A stretch of DNA of 60,000 nucleotides from Takakia lepidozioides (lineage: Eukaryota; Streptophyta; Takakiopsida; Takakiales; Takakiaceae): the NCBI GenBank assembly GCA_030704615.1, contig CM060734.1, positions 27,794,042 to 27,854,041 of the forward strand, given 5' to 3'. The translations under genes and the position numbers were made by a program. Under the pieces are notes generated by a model. That model did no database searches, was not told the DNA's origin, and was given only the letters and a program-made list of their open reading frames with translations. Below, piece after piece: positions 25,801 to 34,329 of the stretch (position 1 is the stretch's first letter; every line of letters begins with the position of its first letter).

Positions 25801-26716
25801 TACGAAGTAGTGTGATTCCTGGCTTTTCTGAACCTTCTCCAGAAGCTGTGACTGTTGAAATGGACACCATGTCAACTTTGTCGTAATGCTGTGGAGAAGA
25901 GATAATGAACACCCTTCAGTTAGTTTATACTCACTAAAGTTTCTCTTCGCAAGGACCCAACAGGCAGCCTTCGATAAAACAGACTTTGGACACTTACAGC
26001 CTGTGGCAACATCTCGTGCAGTTAATCATTTTTAATCACATGCATGTGGCAGGTGCTTCCTCTTGAGCATCTGGAAGAGTCCCTGGACCCAACTGTGAAG
26101 TTGGGAAAACTTTTATGTGAGGGCAAACTGGAAGAGGCCTTCACCAAGGCCCTCTCTTTGACTGATGTGACAGTTGTCTCATGGCTATGTGATCAGGTTG
26201 GTCTGCTGCCCTCAGCCAAGACGCCCATGTGGTGGAAGTCTTCTTAGAACATTAGGTGCTGGGCTTTAAGGGCTCAGAGGGGGAGAGTTCTCCATTAGTC
26301 TTATCTCAAACATCAAAACTCATAAGCGCCGAGCTGTCAGTTGCTGCAGCCTGTTGGTTCGTAGCCTTATTGGTTCAAAATGTGTTTTGAAACTGTCTGT
26401 CTCCCAGGTGGACCCAGTGGCGCTATTTGCATCAGCACCCCTTCCACTAAGCCAAGGAGTGCTGCTGTCGTTAGTGCAGCAGCTGGGCTGTGACCTAGGG
26501 AAGGACACATCACGCAAGCTGACATGGATCCGGGAGGCAGCATTGGCCCTTAATCCGAACGACCCAGTTCTGGCCCCACATATGCGGCCTTTCTTGGAAC
26601 AGCTGTATCAGAACCTGCATCGACAAATGCTTCTTACAGGATCCGGGGGAGACCTTGCAAGTGCCATGAGGCTGGTCATTCATGTGGTCAACTCCTTGTT
26701 AACATCATGCAAGTGA
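965..26716 (+). CDS. VCS: VARICOSE / EDC4 mRNA-decapping scaffold protein (13 exons)
   Basis: This is the plant homologue of EDC4/VARICOSE, a WD40 scaffold that activates DCP1-DCP2 decapping in P-bodies. Exons read from GT-AG sites and reading frame: 965-1861, 2264-2313, 9281-9437, 9793-10020, 10591-10719, 11055-13022, 13395-13479, 14229-14503, 24700-24819, 24948-25118, 25610-25765, 26053-26196, 26408-26716 (TGA). Exon 1 encodes a proline-rich N-terminus ([10 protein letters not shown]) and the start of the WD40 region ([15 protein letters not shown]). Exons 2-6 give the propeller ([50 protein letters not shown]). Exons 7-10 are the helical part ([10 protein letters not shown]...[13 protein letters not shown]). 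Exons 11-13 are the conserved C-terminus ending in [11 protein letters not shown]. Phases agree at all junctions and no stop was found in the exons, so the gene looks functional. Introns 2 (6,967 bp) and 8 (10,196 bp) are inflated by sense-oriented LINEs. Confidence 0.93.
3145..6222 (+). pseudogene. LINE A polyprotein, endonuclease plus first part of reverse transcriptase
   Basis: This is the longest open frame in the window. It has no ATG at its 5' end (the open frame begins at a TTG), and copy D shows that the frame extends further upstream ([11 protein letters not shown]), so the true start is uncertain. Order: N-terminal unknown domain, four repeats of about 47 residues containing [20 protein letters not shown] endonuclease, and RT up to the DVKKA block. 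A 2-bp loss compared with copy D (GACACAGTG became GACAGTG) shifts the frame near 6,110. The product would nick target DNA and copy the element RNA. Confidence 0.85.
3500..4060 (+). repeat. 141-bp in-frame tandem repeat (4 units) in LINE A
   Basis: Four successive units of about 47 codons each contain [17 protein letters not shown], then HGV.VP, then PKC.EPER. Neighbouring units are nearly identical, so they arose by recent tandem duplication. Copy D at 19,650-19,930 has only about two units, so the number varies between copies. Confidence 0.85.
6289..7376 (+). mobile_element. LINE copy B, 5'-truncated, nested in copy A
   Basis: The RT sequence of copy A stops in CTLSPL. A second segment starts abruptly at GGAAAGTTGTTCAAACTGG, runs to the LINE 3' end (ATGAGTACAA at about 7,376), and then copy A resumes with LFNVFIN. 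The target duplication is tctctcccctct (6277-6288) against tctctcccgtct (7377-7388), one mismatch. Copy B encodes only the C-terminal part ([20 protein letters not shown] ... HCLGFSHQ). Confidence 0.88.
7389..8811 (+). pseudogene. LINE A polyprotein, second half (RT catalytic core and zinc knuckle)
   Basis: This continues copy A after nested copy B. It encodes [14 protein letters not shown] (FADD catalytic aspartates), [36 protein letters not shown], and the CX2C/HX3HC knuckle, ending with the [10 protein letters not shown] tail. Small indels near 8,110 and 8,550 break the frame. Confidence 0.85.
11055..13022 (+). CDS. VCS: VARICOSE exon 6: end of WD40 domain and long Ser/Thr-rich linker
   Basis: This is the largest exon (656 codons). 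It starts [16 protein letters not shown] after a CAG acceptor. It carries the last propeller elements ([56 protein letters not shown]), then a long low-complexity Ser/Thr/Pro/Glu linker, and ends at a gtaagt donor after LNQ. The linker is typical of VCS proteins and diverges quickly between species. Confidence 0.9.
15029..18485 (+). mobile_element. LINE copy C, 5'-truncated, in VARICOSE intron 8
   Basis: Target duplication tctcttgttccata (15015-15028) against tctcttgtcccata (18486-18499). The copy starts inside the endonuclease ([17 protein letters not shown]). A deletion near 15,405 joins VYMPTEG to [10 protein letters not shown] and removes the GDFNARVG catalytic segment. Further frameshifts lie near 16,030, 16,600 and 17,100. 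The C-terminal half (17,109-18,479) is open and contains [12 protein letters not shown] and the zinc knuckle [19 protein letters not shown]. It ends GTACAA with no poly(A). Confidence 0.92.
19934..22282 (+). pseudogene. LINE D endonuclease-reverse transcriptase frame
   Basis: This frame of 782 codons is the best-preserved endonuclease-RT in the window. It contains [102 protein letters not shown] and LMFADD. The frame breaks directly after the catalytic aspartates. Confidence 0.88.
22913..23728 (-). mobile_element. LINE copy E, 5'-truncated, inserted antisense in copy D
   Basis: It starts on the + strand as the reverse complement of the LINE 3' terminus (ATTGTACTCATAAGACG) and reads on the minus strand from [16 protein letters not shown] to [10 protein letters not shown]. 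The target duplication ctggcagaagaga (13 bp) is at 22900-22912 and 23729-23741; in element orientation it begins TCTCT. Copy D is interrupted in the codons for AK(F/S)WQKRVEEIL and resumes exactly. Confidence 0.9.
25187..25236 (+). mobile_element. Very short LINE 3'-end fragment in VARICOSE intron 10
   Basis: About 45 bp (CTATGGCCAGAAGGCTACGG ... TTATGAGTGCATT) match the last bases of the LINE family. It is either an extremely 5'-truncated insertion or a leftover after deletion. Confidence 0.7.
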
Positions 26717-28300
26717 CAAAATCCCACAAGAAGGAGAAATACTGCATACTCCATAGACTGTTCTTAAATGACAGCGGATTTGTGAGCATAGAGACCTCAT
26801 GTCCATTCACCGATCTTTGGGGTCAGTGCGTGTGTCTGTGTCCAAGACAGTGTGACACAGAGAGGTGTGCAACATACTTAACAGACAGAGAGAGGAAACC
26901 AGTGGGAAAGGAGAAGAGACCACCACAAAGAGAATGTATGTCTGATGTCTCAGGGGCACTCTGAGGTAAGCTGTACATACATGCTGTACAGGTTTTGATG
27001 TTTGCAGTTAGATTTGTAACTACTCAGGTTGGCCAGGAAGATGGACTGATTGATATAATAATTCTCAGCAAGGGTCCCCCCAGTTCTTAGGCAATCGAAT
27101 GAAGGTCATTCTTCTTCAGGAACTCAAACTTTGACCTTGATTTCTAGTTCTTTGAAATCTGTTAAGTTTTTGAAGTATGGTCACTTGCAGGGTTTCCTAG
27201 AACATAGACAGTCTAGTGACGGCTCTCAGGCTTTTATGCCAAAGACATCTAGTTTGATCATGGTGGCTTTTTGACAAGGTTATGGAATGCGGTTTCCAGA
27301 CCTCTATTAAATGGTTCTGGCTTTATGGAGGATCAAGCCATCTCCAGGCCTTTATTAAAATGCTTGGCTTTATTTTATTTCTTGGCTTTATGGAGAGTCA
27401 AACTAGATTACATTCCCCCAAGCCCTTGGGGTTATGACACGGTAAAGGTTAAGTGATTCTGGATATCCTTATTTCGACCTATATCCTCTGAATGTTTCTT
27501 ATGGGGTGTTGGAATACCATTTCCAGATTTGTACCTGAAGGTATCTATGCTGGAAACCGATTTACAACAGGTGTATCCGTGTAAGTAAAATGCAGCAATG
27601 CACCTGCAACTAGTGTTTATGGCTCATTCCTTTCTATGAGGGCATAAATCAAGGGTGTTGATTGTCTCCTTCAATGATGATTGACTTGAAAGCTCAGTTT
27701 GAGACTCAGTTTTTCTTAAAGGGCATGAATGATCTAGTGGCTGGCTTACAATGAGATTGCAATAAAGGGTATGCAGATCTAGTTATGCTATGTCAGATCT
27801 GTCATATGTTTTCATGACCCTGTATATCCCCATTGAAGCATTTTTTGAAGCAGCCGATTGCAGCAACACTCATCCACTCTACAATGCTTAGATCCTTGCA
27901 AGCTTCATAAATCAATTCAACTGAAGTCCCTCACCTGCGTCCGTCCCAAAAACAAACACAAAAAACATTTTGTGTGTTAGTGAGGATGCGCGAGGTGAGT
28001 GGCAGGACTTCACAGTTGTTATCCATGTCAAAACTGAGTTATAAAGCAAACAAAGAGACCAAGCAAAAGGCAGAAGCAAAATCAACCAAAAAATTTCAAA
28101 ATTAATGGAACTAGAGAGCTCTTCAGCCTGGCGTCCATGATCTGGCATACAACAAGGCAAAACATAATAGATTTGCTTGAAGGGGAGAGCAGACAAGCCT
28201 CCACAGATCTATTAGGGCGCCGCTGCAGAAAACACAAACAAAGAAGGATTCTCCACAGATCGCGGCAGCAGCTTGTCTGCCGCTAGCAGGGGAGCGTTAA
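26717..28300. other. 3' flank of VARICOSE, no gene recognised
   Basis: This stretch holds the 3' UTR of VARICOSE and AT-rich intergenic DNA. Two imperfect copies of a short segment containing CAGACCTCTATTAAATGG / CAGGCCTTTATTAAAATG occur near 27,300-27,360. An AATAAA lies at 27,761, which is far for a polyadenylation signal of the gene. Nothing else can be supported. Confidence 0.4.
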
Positions 28301-28379
28301 GATCAACCATAGTCACACCTCCTAAGGGGATTACCAATGCGGGGATCGTGCCTCTGCGTTCTCAGGCCGCCATCACACA

Positions 28380-28590
28380 TCTCCAAGAAATAAAGTGTCG
28401 GGCTGTTTAGAGTTAGAGAAGTGATCATGCATAACCTCCCCGTGATTTCTTCCTGTCTGGCCGCCATCGCACCGTGAAGCCACCATCGCGCAGCTCCAGG
28501 AAACACAGAAGCCCAACCGTCGGGCTATTTAGGTTTAGAGAGGTGAACCAATCCTGCTTCCCTGCGATTTCATCCAATTTGGATGGAAAA
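28380..28590. repeat. Two-unit diverged tandem repeat (about 110 bp)
   Basis: Two successive segments share GTCGGGCT(G/A)TTTAG, then TTAGAGA(A/G)GTGA, then a C-rich part ending in GTGATTTC / GCGATTTC. They are old tandem copies with no visible coding role. Confidence 0.5.
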
Positions 28591-28822
28591 TCGGTAATAG
28601 CTGGTAGGTTACTTTCACGGGATTTCATCCAGCATAGATATTTTTCGTAGGTTTCCAGGAATTCATCCGTTATGGATGACATCCAACATGGATGTAAAAA
28701 TCAGCCATTCATCAATTTTTAAGCAATACTTCAAAAAAATACCGGGCTGTCCAGTAATCATCCATTTTAGGCAAAAAACATCAAGCCACATTTTTTCATT
28801 AGGTGTTCATCCAGTACGGATG
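28571..28822. repeat. Cluster of CATCC-N5-GGATG mini-palindromes
   Basis: Perfect CATCC-N5-GGATG motifs lie at 28571-28585, 28664-28678, 28680-28694 and 28808-28822, each with a different five-base spacer. A decayed fifth copy lies near 28,626. The spacer length is constant. Confidence 0.75.
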
Positions 28823-28911
28823 AGCCCCTGAAATTTTTAAATTTTTTGGGGATTATATAACAATAGATTCCAAACTGGAAAATCATATTTTAAATCCCAA
28901 ATAGATATCTG

Positions 28912-28975
28912 GAGGGAGGGAGGGAGGGAGGAGGGAGGGAGGGAGGGAGAGGGAGAGGGAGAGAGAGGGAACCCA
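28912..28975. repeat. GGGA/GGGAGA microsatellite
   Basis: A purine-only run of GGGA units grades into GGGAGA units. It is a simple repeat. Confidence 0.95.
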
Positions 28976-29000
28976 CCATCCAAACCCCTGGCATGGCAGT

Positions 29001-29051
29001 CCCTTACGGAGTGAGTGTGGTATGCACTCACCCCGTAAGGGAGTGCATACC
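29001..29051. repeat. Strong hairpin / nested inverted repeat
   Basis: CCCTTACGG (29001-29009) pairs with CCGTAAGGG (29033-29041), and inside it GTGAGTG (29011-29017) pairs with CACTCAC (29025-29031). GGTATGCACTC (29019-29029) can alternatively pair with GAGTGCATACC (29041-29051). Two mutually exclusive folds are possible. Confidence 0.7.
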
Positions 29052-29183
29052 AGACCCATTCTCGTAAAGCTCTCCCTCTACATTGTAGTTTTATCCGTGG
29101 ACTTGAAATACCAAAAGGATAAAAGGCCTACAATCTAACCAATCAATTCCGATGTATTACTCAAGTTAAAAATCAGCGCTCAG

Positions 29184-29381
29184 TCAGGGGCGCTGAAATA
29201 GAATTCTTAAGGCTCCTTGAGCTCGAATTGCACCAGATGTTAGCAAGTACCTTGCTTCCATCTTGCCAATAGCTTCTTCTTGCTTCTTGATCTGAGTATG
29301 GACTGCAGAGAGTTCAGTCCCAAGCACACGCTTCTCTTCCATGGCATAGCGATCCTGCAGGAGGACCACCGCCTTCACCAT
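29184..29381 (-). other. Short open frame with coiled-coil character, unassigned
   Basis: The minus-strand frame encodes YAMEEKRVLGTELSAVHTQ and then a Lys/Glu-rich helix. It may be a piece of a retroelement gag, but no motif proves this. The frame upstream (29,400-29,700) is broken. Confidence 0.25.
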
Positions 29382-30069
29382 TGCTGCTTACACCCTCATT
29401 GCGCTGCGAGCTATGGCGTCCCTCCTCTGACCGCGAGCCCGATGTCACACACTTATGAGAAGCCACTACCTGCACTCGCAATATACGAAGGCCCTCCATA
29501 GTCTGGATTTGCATTCACCCGACCAAGGCCGCATTCTTCCTTCCCGCCATGTCCCACGCAGCACGGGCATCCATGTCATTTCCAGGCGGAGCCAGTACAT
29601 ATTAAAATATGTATTCCCCGTCGGACTTTCATTGTTCACCTCTTTTTGTGACACACACGTCAGCAAATGTGCCCCCGAATCCCGGGTGCAATCAATGCCC
29701 GGGTGCAATCAATGCGCGGTGGTTTATGGAGTCGCCCACTCGACTGTATACTCATTTTAATGAATAAATATTTTGATTCCATTAAATCTAATAGTAATGT
29801 ACTTTTCTAGTTGCATGTGAAGTAATTCAAACCACTTTTAATTGCCGCTCTTAATTTTTTTTCAATTTACGTAATTGAATTAAATAGCCCCGATTATTGT
29901 AACGACTGCGGACTCATTGACACAACTTCTATCCGCCATGAGAAATGCCCCCGTGGGTCTTCATTGTCCGTTGCGACTCTCCAGTCATAACGTGGATTGC
30001 GAAGTTGATCCCGGAGTGGTTTCGGACGCGCAGTCGATTCGGAAAAGACATGAACGGTTGTTGTGAGAC

Positions 30070-31004
30070 CCGAAGGATGTGTTGAAGACCACATTCACTT
30101 CACCGTGGAGTACATTTGCCTATACAATGATGCCCTTTGGTTTGTGCAACGCGCCCCTGACATTTCAGAGGGTTATAACGTAGGCTTTCTCAGACATCGT
30201 GAGAAATAATTTGGTTATCTTTTTAGATGACTTTTGTTGCAATGGAGACGCAAGGGATCATATTGCAGTATTACGGGAGTGCTTTATCCGGTGCAAAGAG
30301 AACGGGATATCTCTCAACCCAATGAAGTGTGTGTTTGCGGTCACACATGGACTGCTATTGGGGCAATAGTGTCCAGAGATGGCGTGGCGACAGACCCAGC
30401 AAAGGTGAGCGCCATAGTCGAGCTTCCCGCACCACTAGAGACATCTTCTAAGGTGAAGGGATTCATTGGCCACAGAGGGTGGTATAGGAAATTCATGGAC
30501 AAGTATGTAGCAGAAGCCTTACCTCTGACTCGATTGCTAAAGAAGAACCCAGTATTTTCCTGGGAAGCAGGGTGTCAGGAGTCTACGCTTAAACAACGCT
30601 TGGTGTCAACACTAGTCTTGGCAGCTCCAGATTGGAACAAGCCTTTGCACGTGTTCGTTGATGCTTCAGCAGTGGCAATAGGTTGTGCCCTTTGCCAACC
30701 AGATGCTGATGGCCATGATCATCCGATATCTATCGCTAGTCGACAGCTGACATTCGCCGAGACGCGGTATAGCACCACCGAGTGGGAGGCTCTGGGAATG
30801 ATTTTTGCCGTGAAAAAGTATTGGCACTACTTGTTGGAGACACCATTTATTTTTTTTGTTGATCACACGGCATTACGATATCTGATCAACAAGCCTGATT
30901 TGACGGGAAGAATAGCCAGGTGGGTCATTCTGCTTCAGGAATTTGACTACAAGGTAGTCTACAAGCCCGGAAGGCTTAATGCTCAGGCTGATCACCTCTC
31001 GTGA
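30070..31004 (+). pseudogene. Ty3/gypsy reverse transcriptase-RNase H fragment
   Basis: From about 30,075 the translation gives TTFTSPWSTFAYTMMPFGLC and FLDD (the RT catalytic motif in its F-x-D-D form). After a stop (TAG near 30,181) and a frameshift near 30,365 it continues with VSRDGVATDPAKVSAI, then RNase H (LHVFVDASAVAIGCALCQ, RYSTTEWEALGMIFAVKKYW, FVDHTALRYL, RLNAQADHLS). Protease, integrase and LTRs are missing here, so this is a truncated plant gypsy element. Confidence 0.9.
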
Positions 31005-31029
31005 TTGTCAAAGAAAACAGGGGACGTGC

Positions 31030-32443
31030 AGCGCACCTCGCTTCAGTAAGCTCCCCTTCAAGTCATAGTTACTCGCTTTGATATGCGCGCCTAACTCCCA
31101 AACTGGCCGCCGGGCCAACTCGGAGAGCTTGACGGCTGCTCACCGGGCCATAACGGTCCCCCTCACACTCCCACTCGACCCTCGACCTATCGGGCTCAGT
31201 GGAAATTCCCTTTGGTAGATGGCAGTCCGGAACAGCTCCCCACACCTTGGTCGCTTTCCGACTCGCACGCTTACTCACTAGTTTTTGGTCACTAACGGGC
31301 TTGCACCGTTCTCGGGGTTACTACTCCCTATATATACTTTTGTAGGTGTCCGCGGGGGTTCCACAGGTAGCGAAGTCCAAATCTAGTGCACCACCAATTA
31401 GATCCTCGATCGTCCCAATGGTGAGCCGCGGTGAGTCTTGGCCCACCCACTACGGCCCCAAATGGACCGTGGGGGATGAGTCCCAAGGACTCCCCACACT
31501 CCACCACAAGACCTCAACCTCATGGTGAGTCCTATGCCACCCCCACTACGACTCCCTACGCTACCACCACCCCTCTGTGGAGCCCCCACCACCGCCACCC
31601 GGTTTGCGGGGCTCCACCCAGTGAGCGCCACTGCCTCCTTGAGTACCTTTGGCACTCAAGGGTGCTTCAGCCCTCTTTCCTATTTGTTGCCACTGTCCCC
31701 ACCACAGGGGCAGCCCCTATTGTGTCCCGACCCCCCCGCCCTCAAGGCAAATGGCCGCGACACACACCCCTACCAATTGAGGGATCGATTTCCTCATCGA
31801 CTTGTCCCTTTTTGTGGAAACTAACATCCAAGTTGTGGAGTTCACATCATCACAAGGAGTTGTTGTGTTTCCGTACCATGGGTCCCATGGCAAAAGACCC
31901 AAAACCCCACTTGACTCTACTCTCAACTAGCTAGTTCTGCCGACTTCCTCCAAGTCCCGGGCAACGGTGGAGCCTCTCAAGCTCCACCCAGTGCACTCTT
32001 CTTGGCCCACTTCAAGGCCAAGGAATGATCCTCCCGAGGATCGAATCGCCTTACTGCAACAACATTACTTGCGACCGCTCATGATGCCGCTTTTTGGCAT
32101 CACCTTGAGCAAGGGTTCACCTTGAACCCTTTTTTACTAGGAAGATAACCTTGAACCAACCGTGCGCCCCAATCACTACAATTGGGTCCGCCTTGGAATG
32201 TTGGCCTGAGGTACGGGAACACGCCGAAGCCGCATTATGACTTCGTCCCGAGGCTACACGATTATAGTACGTGAACGGAAGCACGTAGCTTCCGAGTTAG
32301 CCCGCACTACAAGCAACCCCCTCGGTAGCGCAGTTATAGTATGCACACGCGCCAGGTGCGCACTAGCACGTGAACTCCCATAGAAGGCGCAAGTTTCCTT
32401 GCCCCTTGGATGGGAGTCACCCGATTTCGGCACCATGCGAGTG
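31030..32443. repeat. Dispersed repeat R1, copy 1 (1.4 kb)
   Basis: It starts CGCACCTCGCTTCAGTAAGC and ends CCCGATTTCGGCAC. It is clearly similar to 55,251-56,241, which lacks about 220 bp (31,332-31,552) and about 170 bp (32,093-32,264). Its right end interrupts transposase-1 exactly in the codons for GVDLVTRM. No terminal inverted repeat and no TG...CA ends were seen, so the class is unknown. No ORF is conserved between the two copies. Confidence 0.75.
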
Positions 32444-33924
32444 ACCAAGTCGACTCCACTCCCAGGCCCACACGTCGACATTTTGAAAATGTAACAACGA
32501 TCGGATTCGCTGCCTTGCCCTGGAAACCTGCTACCTTGGATGTAGTCATATCCAGTCATTCGTTTCACTTCCAGGATTGAGTACATGTCCGACCCCCTGC
32601 CGAACTCCTGCTATGTGATTCCGCACATTCGGACTACAAACGTGCGAGACGGACTCCAAGAGGTCACGCATCTCGTCTTCGGTCAAGGGCTCTCGGTCGG
32701 AACCATCTTCAGACATGATTTTGCCAAGAGCAATCTTGTGGGCTGCCTTCAGCTGAATCTGCTTTGGTCTGGCTCCGGGGCTCAATTTAACCTCCTCTTT
32801 TATGATGTCGTGTGCTTCCTGCACAACCTCACGCATGTTGCCTCTCGCCAAGGGGTGGCAGTGGACCCCAACGTGTATGCAAGCTCTAGTCAAGTCCGGA
32901 GCAAATGGATAACGTAATATTGCTTGGCTCTGCACATGGACATGCACGTCGGTGGTTCTTTGCAATGTGCACACTTGAAAGACCCGCAGGAGCTTGGCTG
33001 GAGACAATGAATGGATGATGCGTTGTGCCAGTCCAATCCGTCTCGTTTTCGCCTCCTTTGGAGAGAAAGTGGAAGCAGGCGGGATTGAGGCACCTCAGCT
33101 TCCCCGCACAGAGGACATATCGTACACGAACACCATCAGCAATTTTCGTGCTACTGGTCTTCGTCACACACCAGGGGTGTCCGTCATGCTTTCGATCCAT
33201 GTCTGTTAACATCCCGGAGGCTTTGTTTGACGAAGAACAGGTGGAAACTCGAAGATGACATTGCCATCGACTTCGGGAGGCAGAAACGTTACCTTTCTGA
33301 CTGGGAATTTGGCATAGTCGAGAGCAGCCAGCTCGGAGCGAGAACCATCGAGGTGATGTTGTCGTAGGCTGCACAATGGACCGGGTTGGAGTTATGCTCG
33401 AGGGCACATGCGTAGCACCTACAGAGACGTCCATGCCGGATTTGAACGACCGTGTGGAGGACATGGGTACCTCAATGCAATCATCTTCCTCGTCGGAAAT
33501 GTCGAATACGTCCACACGAGAAGCTATGGAGGGTCTTGACGGTCCAGGTCGGGAATGATTATCGTTGCATACCTCTCTGTTGGCAGTGGCCGCCTGTCGG
33601 TTTCCGGACTCCTTTGTGGATGGTGTGGGCAGCGACTGATTCGGAAAGGGAATGGGCATTCCCACAGCTCGGTACAGGATGGTGTCTGATGGGGGACGTG
33701 CCATTCGATTCCGCAACCTCGTCGTTACCTAGCACGACAATGGTCTCGTCAACCTGTCCAGGAACATCCTTCCTTTCTTCTTCCAAATAAACTGTGCCCG
33801 GTTTGAGCTTGAATTTGGAACAAAGGTAAGTTTCAGTCACTCTGCAAAGTCCTCCCTCGTTTGGGATCCAGGCTCTCCCAAGTTGCGGAGGACAGCAAAC
33901 TATAGCGTAGGAATTCGGAGCCAT
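32444..33924 (-). pseudogene. Transposase-1, MULE-like, truncated N-terminal half
   Basis: It starts at ATG 33,924 (MAPNSYAIVCC...). The first residues align without a gap to transposase-2 (G-25 then ETYLCSKFKLKPGTVYLEEE against EEHLLATRFEFQYGTVWLER). Then follow an acidic block (VFDISDEEDDCIEV), a DRKHDGHPWCVTKTS block, a Cys-rich block (CAGKLRCLNPACFHFL; CAHCKEPPTCMSMCRAKQYY), the HCHP motif, and YDYIQGSRFPGQGS...FKMST. The DDE catalytic part is missing because repeat R1 cuts the gene at 32,443. Several frame changes mean decay or unseen introns. It is divergently transcribed from ParB-MTase-1, with palindrome array 1 between them. Confidence 0.8.
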
Positions 33925-34329
33925 CGAACACCGCACGAAGTTGGCAAGTGCGAGGTTCAGTATAGCGACAGACCAAGGCTCACAGGCACCATGCGGAGTC
34001 CATCGACGATTGGAAGTCGCACATTGAAGTGGAAAGTATTGTTTCAAGCTACATGCATGAAGGTGGGAGGTTGATTCCATAGCCAGTAGTATGACAATGA
34101 TGGCCGATTCGGCGACGAAATAACATCTCTGACAGTTTCTCCTGAGGGTGGATCCAGCAGTATTCTCGGTGCAGACAGGAACGTTCGCACTGACAAGTGC
34201 CAGGACTGTTGTTAAAACGGTCAGACAACCAAGTTGTGCTCATCAAGACTGGCCGCAATTGTGTTGTTTCGGAACAATGCAACCCATTCAGGTTCCAGAT
34301 TTCCCGTCCCGAGTGATTCTTTCGATTGC

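Noticed and set aside
26707-26964. Open frame right after the VARICOSE stop
   Set aside because: It starts at the end of the last exon in another frame and has no conserved motif; it is 3' UTR.
32150-32400. tRNA-like stretch (GTAGCGCAGTTATAGTATGC) in repeat R1
   Set aside because: No acceptor stem or T-arm can be paired, and the copy at 56.1 kb differs at positions that a tRNA would keep.
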